A stretch of 64,000 nt of DNA from Pseudomonas capeferrum (GCF_000731675.1 NZ_JMIT01000001.1:1115526-1179525); one strand, 5' to 3'. Shown: positions 1 through 8,349, counted from the stretch's first letter. Notes: a model not told the origin generated them from the letters alone. Translations and numbers: made by a program.

Positions 1-164
1 TGATCCGCGGCTACTGGTGGCGGGCACCGCTGATCTTCCTGTGCTTCCACGCCATACGCCACTTCCCGCGGATAGCCGGCTGGTTCCCGGCGCACCGTCA
101 GCGCTTGCGCTCGGTGCAACCGGAAGTCGAAGCACACGGCGATTTTCACGAGGGGCAGACCTGA
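1..164 (+). CDS. clsB: Cardiolipin synthase ClsB-type, C-terminal fragment
   Basis: Only the last 53 codons are inside the window; the reading frame enters from the left edge at base 3 and stops at 162-164. The visible tail (GYWWRAPLIFLCFHAIRHFP, then a polar end) is hydrophobic and aromatic. No catalytic HKD motif is visible because it would lie upstream. The call rests mainly on context: the next gene is a YbhN-like protein whose ATG overlaps this stop (TGATG at 162-166), and in enterobacteria and pseudomonads ybhN follows the cardiolipin synthase gene clsB/ybhO. If that is right, the enzyme makes cardiolipin at the inner membrane. The identity is inferred from synteny more than from sequence. 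Confidence 0.55.
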   Translation, partial: IRGYWWRAPLIFLCFHAIRHFPRIAGWFPAHRQRLRSVQPEVEAHGDFHEGQT

Positions 165-1111
165 TGGCGCGCACACGGTGGCAAACCTGGGCCAAGCGCC
201 TGTTCACCTTGCTGTTCCTGTTGCTGATACCCGCCTTGCTGTACATGCTGGCGCGCAACCTTGACTGGAACGAGGTGCGTCAGTCACTGCTGGCCTACAA
301 ACCCGGGACCCTGGCCATCGGCTTGGTCATCGCCTTGTGCAGCTACCTGACGTTTGCCAGTTACGACCTGCTCGCACGTGCCTACACAGGGCATACGCTG
401 CCCGCCAGGCAGGTGTTGCCGGTGGCGTTCGTGTGCTACGCCTTCAACCTCAACTTCACCACATGGGTGGGCGGCGTCGCCTTGCGTTATCGGCTGTATG
501 GCCGGCTTGGCCTGGACACCGCGACGATCACCCGCATCCTGACCTTAGGCCTGTTGACCAACTGGATGGGCTACATGCTGCTGGCCGGTACGGTATTCGC
601 CCTGCGCTTGGTGAAACTGCCCGAAAGCTGGGCGGTGGGCGCTACAGGCTTGCAACTGATCGGGTTCGGCTTGCTGGCCATCGCCCTTGCCTACCTGCTG
701 GCCTGCGGCTTTGCAAAAAAACGTACCTGGCAGTGGCGCGAACATGAAGTCACCCTGCCGGCCTTGCGCCTGGCGCTGTGCCAGGTAGCCCTTGGCGCCA
801 GCAACTGGGCGTTGATGGCGCTGCTGATCTTCTGGCTGCTCCCTGAAAAGGCCTTTTACCCGTCGATTCTCGGGATCCTGCTCATCAGTTGCTTGGCAGG
901 TGTGGTCGCGCACATCCCGGCAGGCCTTGGCGTGCTTGAAACGGTGTTCCTGGCCTTGCTGCACGGCCAGATCCCTCAAGGCACGCTGGTAGCCGCGCTA
1001 TTGGGGTATCGAACGCTGTACTACCTGATCCCCCTGGTGCTGGCAGTCGTTACGTATCTGATTCTGGAAAAGCGCGCCAAGGCCATGCGCCAGCGCGATA
1101 ACCCAGCCTAG
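164..1111 (+). CDS. YbhN-like integral membrane protein (lysylphosphatidylglycerol synthase TM-region family)
   Basis: The 315-residue protein is almost wholly hydrophobic, with about eight predicted membrane segments beginning at residue 10 (LFTLLFLLLIPALLYML). The pattern, including the conserved stretch AGVVAHIPAGLGVLE about 50 residues from the end, matches the flippase-like LPG synthase transmembrane family (UPF0104/YbhN). The ATG at 164 is chosen because it overlaps the stop of the preceding cardiolipin synthase gene; the frame stays open further upstream but that would run inside clsB. Members of this family without the MprF catalytic domain have no firmly proven substrate. Coupling to clsB suggests a role in phospholipid handling at the inner membrane. 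The product is a confident family call; the function is inference. Confidence 0.8.
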   Translation: MARTRWQTWAKRLFTLLFLLLIPALLYMLARNLDWNEVRQSLLAYKPGTLAIGLVIALCSYLTFASYDLLARAYTGHTLPARQVLPVAFVCYAFNLNFTTWVGGVALRYRLYGRLGLDTATITRILTLGLLTNWMGYMLLAGTVFALRLVKLPESWAVGATGLQLIGFGLLAIALAYLLACGFAKKRTWQWREHEVTLPALRLALCQVALGASNWALMALLIFWLLPEKAFYPSILGILLISCLAGVVAHIPAGLGVLETVFLALLHGQIPQGTLVAALLGYRTLYYLIPLVLAVVTYLILEKRAKAMRQRDNPA

Positions 1112-1145
1112 CGCGGTTCAAGGGCCTTGGCCCGGGAGGTAGCGT

Positions 1146-1571
1146 ATGCGAGTCGCTCTGTTGATGATGATGCTCACAAGCTTTGCCAGCACCCATGTGC
1201 TGGCAGAGGCCTGCAATGTGCTCACCCGTTCCTCCAGCGAAGCCGTCAAGCCGGTTGAGCAGCACACCTGCTACAGCTACAGCAACCTGCCTGCCGAAGC
1301 GATCAACTGGTCGTGCAGCAACGAGAGCAAGGACATGCTCAGTACGCAGAAGCAGAAAGTCGCGCGGTGCGCGGATGGCAGCGTAGGCAGTTGCATCGCG
1401 CCCTTGACCCAGGAAGCCTTGGCCAACCCCAAAGCCGGGGGTGGGCAACCTTCGACACGGCCGGCGTTGTCCAAGGATGCGCGGGTGATTACCTACTATT
1501 ACGACACACCCAGCCTTGGCCAGGCGCGGGCAGATTGCGAGCGCAGCGACGGGATCTGGCAAACGCATTGA
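1146..1571 (+). CDS. Small exported protein of unknown function
   Basis: A 141-residue protein with a clear Sec signal peptide (MRVALLMMMLTSFASTHVLA, likely cleaved after ALA at residue 21). The mature part is polar and contains six cysteines (ACNVL, HTCYS, WSCSN, ARCAD, SSC-like GSCIA, ADCER), an even number compatible with disulphides in the periplasm. I do not recognise a named domain. A strong ribosome binding site (GGAGG) lies 7 bases before the ATG at 1146. It follows the YbhN-like gene by 34 bases and could be cotranscribed with it. A perfect 12-bp hairpin lies just downstream and probably ends the transcript. Real gene; function unknown. Confidence 0.7.
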   Translation: MRVALLMMMLTSFASTHVLAEACNVLTRSSSEAVKPVEQHTCYSYSNLPAEAINWSCSNESKDMLSTQKQKVARCADGSVGSCIAPLTQEALANPKAGGGQPSTRPALSKDARVITYYYDTPSLGQARADCERSDGIWQTH

Positions 1572-1581
1572 CCCGTAATGG

Positions 1582-1615
1582 CGCCTTTTGGGGCTGCTCG
1601 CAACCCCAAAAGGCG
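1582..1615. terminator. Probable bidirectional terminator hairpin
   Basis: A perfect 12-bp inverted repeat, CGCCTTTTGGGG at 1582-1593 and CCCCAAAAGGCG at 1604-1615, with a 10-base loop. It sits between the convergent ends of the exported-protein gene (stop at 1571) and the metallothionein gene (stop at 1623). The A/T runs are inside the stem rather than after it, so its efficiency as an intrinsic terminator is uncertain. Confidence 0.65.
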
Positions 1616-1622
1616 GTCCAAT

Positions 1623-1814
1623 TCACACCGCGCTGTCGTCGTCCTCGACTGGCCGCGACGCCTCAGCGCAATCACAACCGCTCATGCGGCACGGCTCGCC
1701 ATTGCGATGCCCCGACGCACAGGCTTCACAGCAATACGCCTTGCCCTCTTGTTGCAAGGCATTGACATCCACCGTGCAAGAACAGTGGGCACAGGCACAG
1801 CGTTGCTCATTCAT
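1623..1814 (-). CDS. Bacterial metallothionein
   Basis: A 63-residue cysteine-rich protein with ten cysteines arranged as RCACAHCSC near the N-terminus, YCCEACASGH in the middle and EPCRMSGCDC near the end. This spacing, with an added His, is that of the Pseudomonas metallothioneins (SmtA/BmtA/PmtA-like) that bind zinc, cadmium and related ions as a cluster in the cytoplasm. The start at 1814 has a strong ribosome binding site (GGAGGA). The gene overlaps the end of the upstream acidic-protein gene by 8 bases, so the two are translationally coupled. A variable acidic tail (RPVEDDDSAV) follows the metal-binding part. No metal-responsive operator was identified upstream of the pair. Confidence 0.9.
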   Translation of the reverse strand: MNEQRCACAHCSCTVDVNALQQEGKAYCCEACASGHRNGEPCRMSGCDCAEASRPVEDDDSAV

Positions 1815-2274
1815 GGGGTTTGTCCTCCTCGTCTACTACGTCATCGGTCCAGGGTTCACCGTCCAGCGGCGCCGAACGCGCCAGCTCAGCCTCGTCCAGG
1901 CCGAACCCGCCGCCAATTTCGCCCGCACCGACCCGCCGCAAGGACTGGTCAGCCGGGCCCTCGCCGTCACCGGCTTCATACGGGTCACGGGCACCGGTCT
2001 CGTCCAGCAAGGTGTCCGGGCTCATGTCGTCATAGGTGACATTGTCTTCATGGAGGCTGTCGCTCAGCGCCTCGCCGCCCGTCATGCCGGCTTCGGCGAC
2101 ACGTTTGGGCGCAAATTCCTGGTCGACTTCACGGGCAGGTCGCTCGTCACCCACCCGCCCTTCGCGTTCGTCGTTATGGTCATCGAAGTCCAGCTCGTGG
2201 ACACTGCCCATGCGGTCTTCGGTGTCGTCGATTTCCGCTGGCGTGTAAGGCTTGGGTTCATCGGGGCGAGACAT
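1807..2274 (-). CDS. Acidic, probably disordered protein (usually annotated HPr-related)
   Basis: A 155-residue protein dominated by Asp, Glu and Gly and with very few hydrophobic residues, so probably intrinsically disordered. It begins MSRPDEPKPYTPAEIDDTED. Close Pseudomonas relatives are commonly labelled phosphotransferase system HPr-related protein, but I see no HPr fold, no active-site His context and no Ser-46-type motif, so that name carries little information. The start at 2274 has GGAGAA 6 bases upstream. It precedes the metallothionein gene with an 8-base overlap, so the pair forms a small operon. A role in metal or stress response is only suggested by that partner. Confidence 0.75.
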   Translation of the reverse strand: MSRPDEPKPYTPAEIDDTEDRMGSVHELDFDDHNDEREGRVGDERPAREVDQEFAPKRVAEAGMTGGEALSDSLHEDNVTYDDMSPDTLLDETGARDPYEAGDGEGPADQSLRRVGAGEIGGGFGLDEAELARSAPLDGEPWTDDVVDEEDKPHE

Positions 2275-2365
2275 GTGCGTTCTCCGTCAGTTGGCTACAA
2301 CCGGTCGACTGCGCTACCCCCGGGAAGATTCAGAGTTTTTCACGCCGGCGTCTGAACGGCATTCT

Positions 2366-3079
2366 TTACCCCGGCGCCTGAACGGCGCTGCGCGCGCGAT
2401 GCAGGGCATTGGTCAGATGCAGCCGCATGGCGGCCCGAGCGGCATCGGCGTCGTGATGCTCGAGCGCAACGTACAGCTGCTCGCGCTCACGCACGTGCTG
2501 GGCGCGTTGCTCGTCGCTGAGCGTGCGTTGTGCGCCGCTCATCAGGGTATCGGCCAGGTGCTGCATGGCATCGATGAAAAAGCTGTTGCCGGTGCACAGG
2601 GCAATCTGCAGGTGAAACTCGAAGACGATACGGGTGCTGTCCTTGTGCAGCGGCCCCACGGCATTGGCATCGTCCAGCGCCGCGCGAATGGCCAGCAACT
2701 GGCCGGGTGTAGCGCGTTGCGCAGCCAGGGCAGCGCACTCCACTTCGAGGCTCAGGCGCAGTTCGAGCAGTGCCACCGCATCCAGGGCGCTGCCCTTTTC
2801 ATGTGGATGAGCTTGAAGGTCGCCCGGCCGGATGGTGTCCATCACGAACGTACCGATGCCACGCCGGGTTTCTACCAGGCCCTCGGCCTGCAGCCGCGAC
2901 ATCGCCTCGCGAACCACGGTACGGCTGACCTTGCGCGCTTCGGTGAAGGCTTGCTCGGTCGGCAGCTTGGTACCGGCCGGCAGTTCGCCGGCCAATATGC
3001 TGCGCGACAACTCCAGCACCAGTTGCTGGGCCAGGCTGACGCGTCGATCAGGGTTAACACGCTCCATGGGAGGATCCAT
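2366..3079 (-). CDS. GntR-family regulator, FadR subfamily
   Basis: A 237-residue regulator with an N-terminal winged helix-turn-helix (residues about 12-75; LPTEQAFTEARKVSRTVVRE and TRRGIGTFV are typical of GntR) and a C-terminal all-helical FCD ligand domain containing DDANAV, EFHLQIALCTGN and HHDADAARAAM-like signatures. The FCD family normally coordinates a metal through Asp and His residues and senses small carboxylates. Neither candidate start (3079, or MERVNPDRR at 3067) has a good ribosome binding site. It is divergent from a second FadR-type gene and stands next to the polygalacturonase operon, so control of uronate or oligogalacturonide genes is a reasonable inference. The effector is unknown. 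Confidence 0.85.
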   Translation of the reverse strand: MDPPMERVNPDRRVSLAQQLVLELSRSILAGELPAGTKLPTEQAFTEARKVSRTVVREAMSRLQAEGLVETRRGIGTFVMDTIRPGDLQAHPHEKGSALDAVALLELRLSLEVECAALAAQRATPGQLLAIRAALDDANAVGPLHKDSTRIVFEFHLQIALCTGNSFFIDAMQHLADTLMSGAQRTLSDEQRAQHVREREQLYVALEHHDADAARAAMRLHLTNALHRARSAVQAPG

Positions 3080-3110
3080 TCAAACCAGACGATGGAGGAT
3101 TGTAACCGCA

Positions 3111-3135
3111 GTTTTGCCGCAAAACGCACTATAAT
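3111..3135 (+). promoter_or_regulatory. Candidate operator palindrome and -10 box between divergent regulators
   Basis: A perfect 15-bp palindrome, GTTTTGCCGCAAAAC at 3111-3125, is followed four bases later by a consensus -10 hexamer TATAAT at 3130-3135, 28 bases before the ATG of the plus-strand FadR-type gene. No convincing -35 hexamer stands 16-18 bases upstream. The palindrome covers the -35/-10 spacer region, a typical position for autorepression. This is a sequence-based prediction only. Confidence 0.5.
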
Positions 3136-3162
3136 GCCCGCTGATCAGCCAAGAGCACGACG

Positions 3163-3906
3163 ATGTCGGACTTCAACGCCACCGCCCAAATCAAACCGCG
3201 CCGCCTCGCCGAATCGCTGGTCGAGCGCTTTGCCCAACGCATGCGCGAGGGCACTCTCAAGCGCGGCGACAAACTCCCCACCGAAACCCAGATCATGGCC
3301 GCCGAAAGCGTCAGCCGGTCGGTGGTGCGTGACGCCTTGTCGCGGATGCAGGCGGCCGGCCTGGTCGAGACCCAGCACGGCGTCGGTACCTTCGTCCTCG
3401 ATATGCCAGCACCGGAAGGCTTCAACGTCGGGCCGGCGACCATCATGCTGTTGTCCGACGTGCTCGACCTGCTGGAGTTTCGCCTGAGCCTGGAAGTGCA
3501 AGCCGCCGGCATGGCAGCCGAACGGGCCACGCCCCAGGCCATCGACGAACTGGAGCAGGCGCTGAAGGCGCTGCTGCAAGGTCCGGAAAAGTCCGGTAGC
3601 ACCACCAATGCCGACTTCCAGTTCCACCTGAAAATCGCCAAGGCCGCTGGCAACCCCTACCTGATCGACATCATGAAGCACCTGGGTACCAAGCTGATCC
3701 CCCGCACCCGGATGAACTCGGCCTACACCGGGCAAAGCAATCGCAGCACCTACCTGGCAGGCATCAACGCCGAACATCAGCAGATCTTCGACGCCATCGT
3801 CAGCAAGCAGGTCGATGCCGCCCGTGCGGCGATGTTCCTGCACTTGAGCAACAGCCGCATGCGCCTGCGTGAGGCGCAGAAGCTTCAGGCGGTCTACAGC
3901 GAGTGA
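3163..3906 (+). CDS. GntR-family regulator, FadR subfamily
   Basis: A 247-residue regulator with winged helix-turn-helix at residues about 12-80 (LPTETQIMAAESVSRSVVRD, HGVGTFVLD) and a C-terminal FCD domain (DFQFHLKIAKAAGNPYLIDI, then HQQIFDAIVSKQVDAARAAM). It is a paralogue of the divergent gene to its left, sharing the same architecture. The ATG at 3163 follows a weak AAGAG ribosome binding site. Its stop overlaps the end of the convergent polygalacturonase gene by 13 bases (3894-3906). FadR-type regulators of this kind often control sugar-acid dehydration pathways, such as galactonate, galacturonate and glucarate. Here the neighbourhood makes an oligogalacturonide or galactarate signal plausible; that is inference. 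Confidence 0.88.
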   Translation: MSDFNATAQIKPRRLAESLVERFAQRMREGTLKRGDKLPTETQIMAAESVSRSVVRDALSRMQAAGLVETQHGVGTFVLDMPAPEGFNVGPATIMLLSDVLDLLEFRLSLEVQAAGMAAERATPQAIDELEQALKALLQGPEKSGSTTNADFQFHLKIAKAAGNPYLIDIMKHLGTKLIPRTRMNSAYTGQSNRSTYLAGINAEHQQIFDAIVSKQVDAARAAMFLHLSNSRMRLREAQKLQAVYSE

Positions 3907-5690
3907 GCGGGCTCAGGGGCTGGCCGTACATCCTTGAACACCAGCCCTTCGCTGCTACCGACCTGCCAGGGGTTGCCGGTGCCGGCTTCGCTGAAGTGAA
4001 CCGCCTCGAACCGTGAGCCTTGCAGGCCGTCGATCTTCACCTTGGCGGGCCCGCTGAAGCGCACGCGCTCGAAGGCCAGGCCTTGGTGATAAGCCCCATG
4101 CAGGCTGTCGCCCTTGACCTCGATTGCCGCCAGTTGGGCGTTCTCGACGGTGACATCGCTGACCCGCACATCGCGGAACTGCCCCGCTATCGTCGACTTC
4201 TGGTAGTCCAGCTTGGCATTGGGGTCGTTGTAATCAAGGGTAAAGATAAACGCCTGCTTGACCGTGTTGCGCATCGCCGAATCGCGGAATACCACGTTAC
4301 GCGCCCCACCCCCCATGAAGTTGGTGCTCTTCATGCGCAAGCCGGTATCGGTGCCGTCGGAGACGTTGTCCTCGGCCAGGATGTTCTGGATCCACGCCCC
4401 GGTGTGGCTGCCGGCGACGACCATGCCGTGGCCCTTGCGGAAGTAGTTGTTGAAGATCCAGGCATCTTCCTGGGGCTTTTGCCTGACCGCATCGGCGCCC
4501 GTGCCGGCAGCGAAGTTGACGCAGTCATCACCGGTATCGAAGAAGTTGTTGAACACCATGGCGCCACGGCTGTTGGCGAACTCGATGCCATCGCCGTTGT
4601 TGGCGTCGTAGGTCTTGTGCGTGGTGTTGGCCAGCACCACGTTTTCGGTCTCCAGGTTCATGATGCCGTGGTAGGCCGGGTTAAGCACGGTGAAGCCACC
4701 GTAGAAGACGTTGGTGACATTGCGCAAAGTGACCAGCGAAGAGCGCATCTGGCCATAGGCGTCCTTGACGTTCATGCCCTCGGCTACTGCACGTTCGACC
4801 TGGGCTTTGGCCAGCAGGCCGTCCTGCAGGTAACGGGTATTGTCGCTGGGCAGGTAGAACGGCAGCGCCTGGCCACGCTCGTCGAGCACGTCGGCATGGC
4901 GCTTCCAGCCGTTGCCGTCGATCACGCCCTTGCCGACAATGCGGATGTTCTCGAATGCCTGGTGCTTGCGTGGGTCACGCGGCAAGGCGTTGATCAGCGA
5001 GGCCGGGCGCACGGTGGTGGAGTACGGGTACTGGATGTAGCCTTGGCGTGGATAGTCCTCGGCGCGCTCGGAGCCCAGCAGCGTCGCGCCCTCGGCGATT
5101 TCCAGGGTCATGTTGCTTTTGAGGTACAGCGAGCCGCTCTTGTAGGTGCCGGCGGGCAGCAGCACTTTGCAGCCTGCTGTGCAGGCATCGATGGCACGCT
5201 GGATCGCGACTGTGTCGAGGGCGCGGCCGTCTCCCTTGGCGCCGTACTGTTTGACATCGAACAACGCCGGCACGGCGGTGGTGCGTTGGGTGATGACGGG
5301 GCTATCAGCCGACTCTTTGCCGTCGCGGCCCACCGAACGCACGGTGAAGCGGTATTCGGTGTCGGGCGCCAGGCCCTGCGCGTTGTAACTGTGGATGGCG
5401 ATGCGGTGATGGAAATTGCGCGTGTCCTGCTGGTAGAAGCGGTCGATGTAGGGTTTGGCGGGCGATACCTGGCCGTTGTTGGCGTTGCTGCCCCCGAGCA
5501 GCTTGCCGTTGGCGTAGACGTGGTAGTCGGTGATGTCGGCGTGGTCGGCCGGTTTTTCCCAGACCAGGATGATCTGCTGGTCGTCATAGGCCAGCGTCGG
5601 CACCTGCAGCTTGGTGGGGGGCTCCATCGCCCACAGCGGCAGGCTGCAGCTGATGGCCAACGTGGTCAGAAGTGGTCTTGCGTACGGCAT
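3894..5690 (-). CDS. Exported GH28 exo-polygalacturonase with N-terminal fibronectin type III domain
   Basis: The 598-residue precursor has a Sec signal (MPYARPLLTTLAISCSLPLW, cleavage near residue 21), a fibronectin-III-like domain at about 28-140, and a right-handed beta-helix from about 145. All four GH28 active-site motifs are present: NGDG near 366 (the family NTD position), Asp388-Asp389 in GDDCVNF, His421 in KGHGM, and R-x-K in GLRMKS near 450. FN3 plus GH28 at about 600 residues is the layout of PehX/Yersinia exo-polygalacturonases, which release digalacturonate from polygalacturonate. The start at 5690 has AAGGAAG 6 bases upstream; an ATG at 5714 lacks one. It is the last gene of the transport operon, so its products probably feed that transporter. 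Confidence 0.9.
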   Translation of the reverse strand: MPYARPLLTTLAISCSLPLWAMEPPTKLQVPTLAYDDQQIILVWEKPADHADITDYHVYANGKLLGGSNANNGQVSPAKPYIDRFYQQDTRNFHHRIAIHSYNAQGLAPDTEYRFTVRSVGRDGKESADSPVITQRTTAVPALFDVKQYGAKGDGRALDTVAIQRAIDACTAGCKVLLPAGTYKSGSLYLKSNMTLEIAEGATLLGSERAEDYPRQGYIQYPYSTTVRPASLINALPRDPRKHQAFENIRIVGKGVIDGNGWKRHADVLDERGQALPFYLPSDNTRYLQDGLLAKAQVERAVAEGMNVKDAYGQMRSSLVTLRNVTNVFYGGFTVLNPAYHGIMNLETENVVLANTTHKTYDANNGDGIEFANSRGAMVFNNFFDTGDDCVNFAAGTGADAVRQKPQEDAWIFNNYFRKGHGMVVAGSHTGAWIQNILAEDNVSDGTDTGLRMKSTNFMGGGARNVVFRDSAMRNTVKQAFIFTLDYNDPNAKLDYQKSTIAGQFRDVRVSDVTVENAQLAAIEVKGDSLHGAYHQGLAFERVRFSGPAKVKIDGLQGSRFEAVHFSEAGTGNPWQVGSSEGLVFKDVRPAPEPAHSL

Positions 5691-5731
5691 TTTTATCTTC
5701 CTTGTAGTTGCCATTGCGGTGAGGTGGCTGA

Positions 5732-6508
5732 TCAGGCGGATGCCACGCGCGGCGACTCGGCACTGAAATCGCGGCTGGCTTGCACCAGCATGCGGGTGTA
5801 GTCGTGGCAGGCCAGGTCCTGGCTCAAGGCCTGGCTGTCCAGGCGCTCGACAATCCGCCCCTGCTGCATCACCGCCACCTTGTCGCACAGGTGGCTGACC
5901 ACACCCAGGTCGTGGGTGACCATCAGGTAGGTCAGCTTCTCGCGCTGACGCAGGTCCGCCAGCAGGTTGAGAATCTCGGCCTGCACCGACACATCCAGCG
6001 CCGACGTCGGTTCATCCAGCAGCAGCACGCGCGGTTCGAGGATCAGCGCCCGGGCGATGGCCACGCGCTGGCGTTGCCCGCCCGACAACTGGTGCGGGTA
6101 GCGGTAGCGGAAGCTGTCGTTAAGCCCGACCTTGAGCAAAATGTCGTTGATGCGGTCGTCGCGTTCGCCCATGCCGTGGATGGTCAGCGGCTCGCGCAAC
6201 GCGGTGTCGATGGTGTGCCGCGGGTGCAGCGAGCCGTAAGGGTCCTGGAAGACCATCTGCACCTTGCGAAAATGTTCCTTGCTGAGCTTGTGTTGCAGGG
6301 GCGCCCCGGCAATGCTCAGCGCCCCGCTCCAATGCCGGTACTGGCCGGCCAGGCAGCGCAACACCGTGGTCTTGCCCGAGCCCGACTCGCCGACCAGGCC
6401 GAACGACTCGCCGTCTTCTACCGTCAGGTCGACGTCGTGCAGCACCTGGTTGCAGGCAGCGCCCACACCGAAGCTCAGGTTCAGCGATTGTGCTTGGATC
6501 ATGGTCAT
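5732..6508 (-). CDS. ABC transporter ATPase, DppF/OppF type
   Basis: A 258-residue ATPase with Walker A GESGSGKTT, Q-loop QDPYGSLHPRHT, signature LSGGQRQRVAIARAL, Walker B VLLLDEPTSALD and the switch His in MVTHDLG. The Q-loop wording (QDPYGSL) and operon position mark it as the second ATPase of the peptide/nickel/oligosaccharide importer family. It lacks the C-terminal extension with Cys residues often seen in full-length DppF, so it is short for the family. The start at 6508 is supported by GAGGT nearby and leaves a 10-base gap after the previous stop. It would power import together with the adjacent DppD-like ATPase and the two permeases. Confidence 0.9.
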   Translation of the reverse strand: MTMIQAQSLNLSFGVGAACNQVLHDVDLTVEDGESFGLVGESGSGKTTVLRCLAGQYRHWSGALSIAGAPLQHKLSKEHFRKVQMVFQDPYGSLHPRHTIDTALREPLTIHGMGERDDRINDILLKVGLNDSFRYRYPHQLSGGQRQRVAIARALILEPRVLLLDEPTSALDVSVQAEILNLLADLRQREKLTYLMVTHDLGVVSHLCDKVAVMQQGRIVERLDSQALSQDLACHDYTRMLVQASRDFSAESPRVASA

Positions 6509-6518
6509 GTCAGTTACC

Positions 6519-7358
6519 TCAGCAGGTGAGCCACAGCGGGTCGCGTTGCAAGACCGGCAAGCGCGGCCGGCGGTTGTCCATGCTCGGCAAGGCTGCCAGC
6601 AGGCCACGGGTGTACGGGTGTTCGGCGTACTGCAGGTCGCAGGCGGCCAGCGACTCCACCACCCGCCCGGCGTACATCACCAGCACCCGGTCGCAGTAGT
6701 TGCGGACCAGGTTGAGGTCGTGGCTGACGAAGATCAGGCCCATCTGCTGCTCGACGACCAGCTCTTCGAGCACGTTGAGCACTTGCTGGCGTACCGACAC
6801 ATCGAGTGCCGAGGTCGGCTCGTCGGCGATGATCACTTCCGGGTTGGTGATCACCATCATGGCAATCATGATGCGCTGGCCCATGCCGCCGCTGACTTCA
6901 TGCGGGTACAGGTTGTAGACCCGCCCAGGGTCACGGATATGGACTTTTTCAAGCATCAGCAAGACCCGCTCGCGCGCTTCGCTGCGGCTGGCCTTGTGGT
7001 GCGCGAGGTACGCCTCGGCGATCTGCTCGCCGACCTTTACCACCGGGTTGAGCGAGTACTTGGGGTCTTGCATGATCATCGAGATGCGCTGGCCGCGAAT
7101 CTTCTGCATGGCCTTCTCGCTGGCGCTGAGCAGGTCGACATCACCGAACTGCAGGGCCTTGGCGGTGATCTGCGTGCTACCGGGGTGCAGCTTGAGCAGG
7201 CTACGCCCGACCGTGGACTTGCCCGAGCCGGACTCGCCGACGATGGCCAGTTTTTCCCGGCCCAGGGTGAACGACACGTCGCGCACCGCATGGGTTTCTT
7301 TCTTGCCATTGACGAAGCGCACGTTGAGCGAATCGACAGTGAGTTTGAGCGTCGACAT
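6519..7358 (-). CDS. ABC transporter ATPase, DppD/OppD type
   Basis: A 279-residue ATPase with Walker A GESGSGKST, Q-loop MQDPKYSLNPV, signature VSGGMGQRIMIAMM, Walker B VIIADEPTSALD and switch His in FVSHDLN. The SGGMGQR form of the signature is common in DppD-type subunits that pair with DppF-type partners. The C-terminal region (EHPYTRGLLAALPSM) is the usual oligopeptide-transporter tail, though short and without the extra cysteines that bind a cluster in some DppD proteins. GGAGG precedes the start at 7358. It lies 11 bases after the permease stop, in the same operon as the polygalacturonase. Confidence 0.92.
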   Translation of the reverse strand: MSTLKLTVDSLNVRFVNGKKETHAVRDVSFTLGREKLAIVGESGSGKSTVGRSLLKLHPGSTQITAKALQFGDVDLLSASEKAMQKIRGQRISMIMQDPKYSLNPVVKVGEQIAEAYLAHHKASRSEARERVLLMLEKVHIRDPGRVYNLYPHEVSGGMGQRIMIAMMVITNPEVIIADEPTSALDVSVRQQVLNVLEELVVEQQMGLIFVSHDLNLVRNYCDRVLVMYAGRVVESLAACDLQYAEHPYTRGLLAALPSMDNRRPRLPVLQRDPLWLTC

Positions 7359-7369
7359 AAAGCCTCCAG

Positions 7370-8287
7370 TTACTCGCTACGCGGGTCGAGAATGTCCCGC
7401 AGGCCATCGCCCAACAGGTTGAACGCCAGGCTCACCAGCATGATCGCGGCCCCCGGCACGGCTACCAGCCACCAGCATTCGAGCATGTAGCGCCGGCCGG
7501 TGGAGATCATCGCGCCCCACTCCGGCAGCGGCGCCTGCGCACCCAGGCCAAGAAAGCCCAGCGCAGCGGCGGTCAGAATGATGCCGGCCATGTTCATGGT
7601 CAGGCGGATGATCACCGACGACAGGCACATCGGCACGATGTGGCGCAGGATGATCCGGGTCGGCGAGGCGCCCTGCAGCTCGACCGCGACGACAAAGTCG
7701 GCCTTGCGCAACGACAGCGTTTCGGCGCGCGCCAGGCGTGCGATCGGTGGCCACGAGGTCAGCGCGATGGCGACCACGGCATGTTCCAGGCCGGGGCCCA
7801 GGGCCGCGATGAACGCCAGCGCCAGGACCAGGCTGGGGAAGGAGATGAAGATATCGGTGATGCGCATGAAAACGGTGTCGACGACGCCGCCGAAATAACC
7901 CGACACGGTGCCGATGAACAACCCGATCGGGCCGACGATGACGGTTACCAGGGTAATGATGTACAGGGTGATGCGTGAGCCATACACCAGCCGGCTGAAG
8001 ATATCGCGGCCGTATTCGTCGGTGCCGAACCAGTGCGCTGCACCGGGTGCCTGCAAGGCATTGGCGAGGTTTTGCACCACCGGGTCATGGGTGGCGATCC
8101 AGGGTGCGAAGGCGGCCACCACGACCAGCAGCAAGGCCACCAGCAGGCCCGCCAGGGTCATCGGGTTGCGCAGCAGGTGGCGCAGCACCCGCAGGCTGCT
8201 CTTGTACAGCGCGTCGACGCTCGACGCGGGTGCGCGGTCGGCCTGCGCCTTGTCGCTTGAAACGGTAGAAGACAGGTTGGCAATCAT
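7370..8287 (-). CDS. ABC transporter permease, DppC/OppC type
   Basis: A 305-residue permease. After a polar N-terminal stretch, a membrane segment appears at about 45-67 (LAGLLVALLLVVVAAFA), then the NPxTL-like and HWFGTDEYGRDIFSRLVYG motif that is diagnostic of DppC-type subunits, and five further membrane segments with the EAA-like loop (EWGAMISTGRRYM). The ATG at 8287 has GAGAG at proper spacing; the ATG at 8293 would put that site almost against the start codon. It pairs with the DppB-type permease encoded about 1.7 kb upstream in the operon; the two are separated by a second binding-protein gene. Confidence 0.92.
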   Translation of the reverse strand: MIANLSSTVSSDKAQADRAPASSVDALYKSSLRVLRHLLRNPMTLAGLLVALLLVVVAAFAPWIATHDPVVQNLANALQAPGAAHWFGTDEYGRDIFSRLVYGSRITLYIITLVTVIVGPIGLFIGTVSGYFGGVVDTVFMRITDIFISFPSLVLALAFIAALGPGLEHAVVAIALTSWPPIARLARAETLSLRKADFVVAVELQGASPTRIILRHIVPMCLSSVIIRLTMNMAGIILTAAALGFLGLGAQAPLPEWGAMISTGRRYMLECWWLVAVPGAAIMLVSLAFNLLGDGLRDILDPRSE

Positions 8288-8349
8288 CGGCATGCTCTCG
8301 ATGTGAACTCATGGCCACCTGGGGCACCCGCAGGCGCCCTCGGCAGTGT

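Noticed and set aside
4020..5801. Very long plus-strand open frame opposite the polygalacturonase gene
   Set aside because: It mirrors the GH28 gene whose four catalytic motifs and signal peptide are on the other strand. High GC content leaves long antisense frames open.
5691..5888. N-terminal extension of the polygalacturonase
   Set aside because: The frame is open upstream, but it would overlap the ATPase gene and the ATG at 5714 has no ribosome binding site; the signal peptide starts cleanly at 5690.
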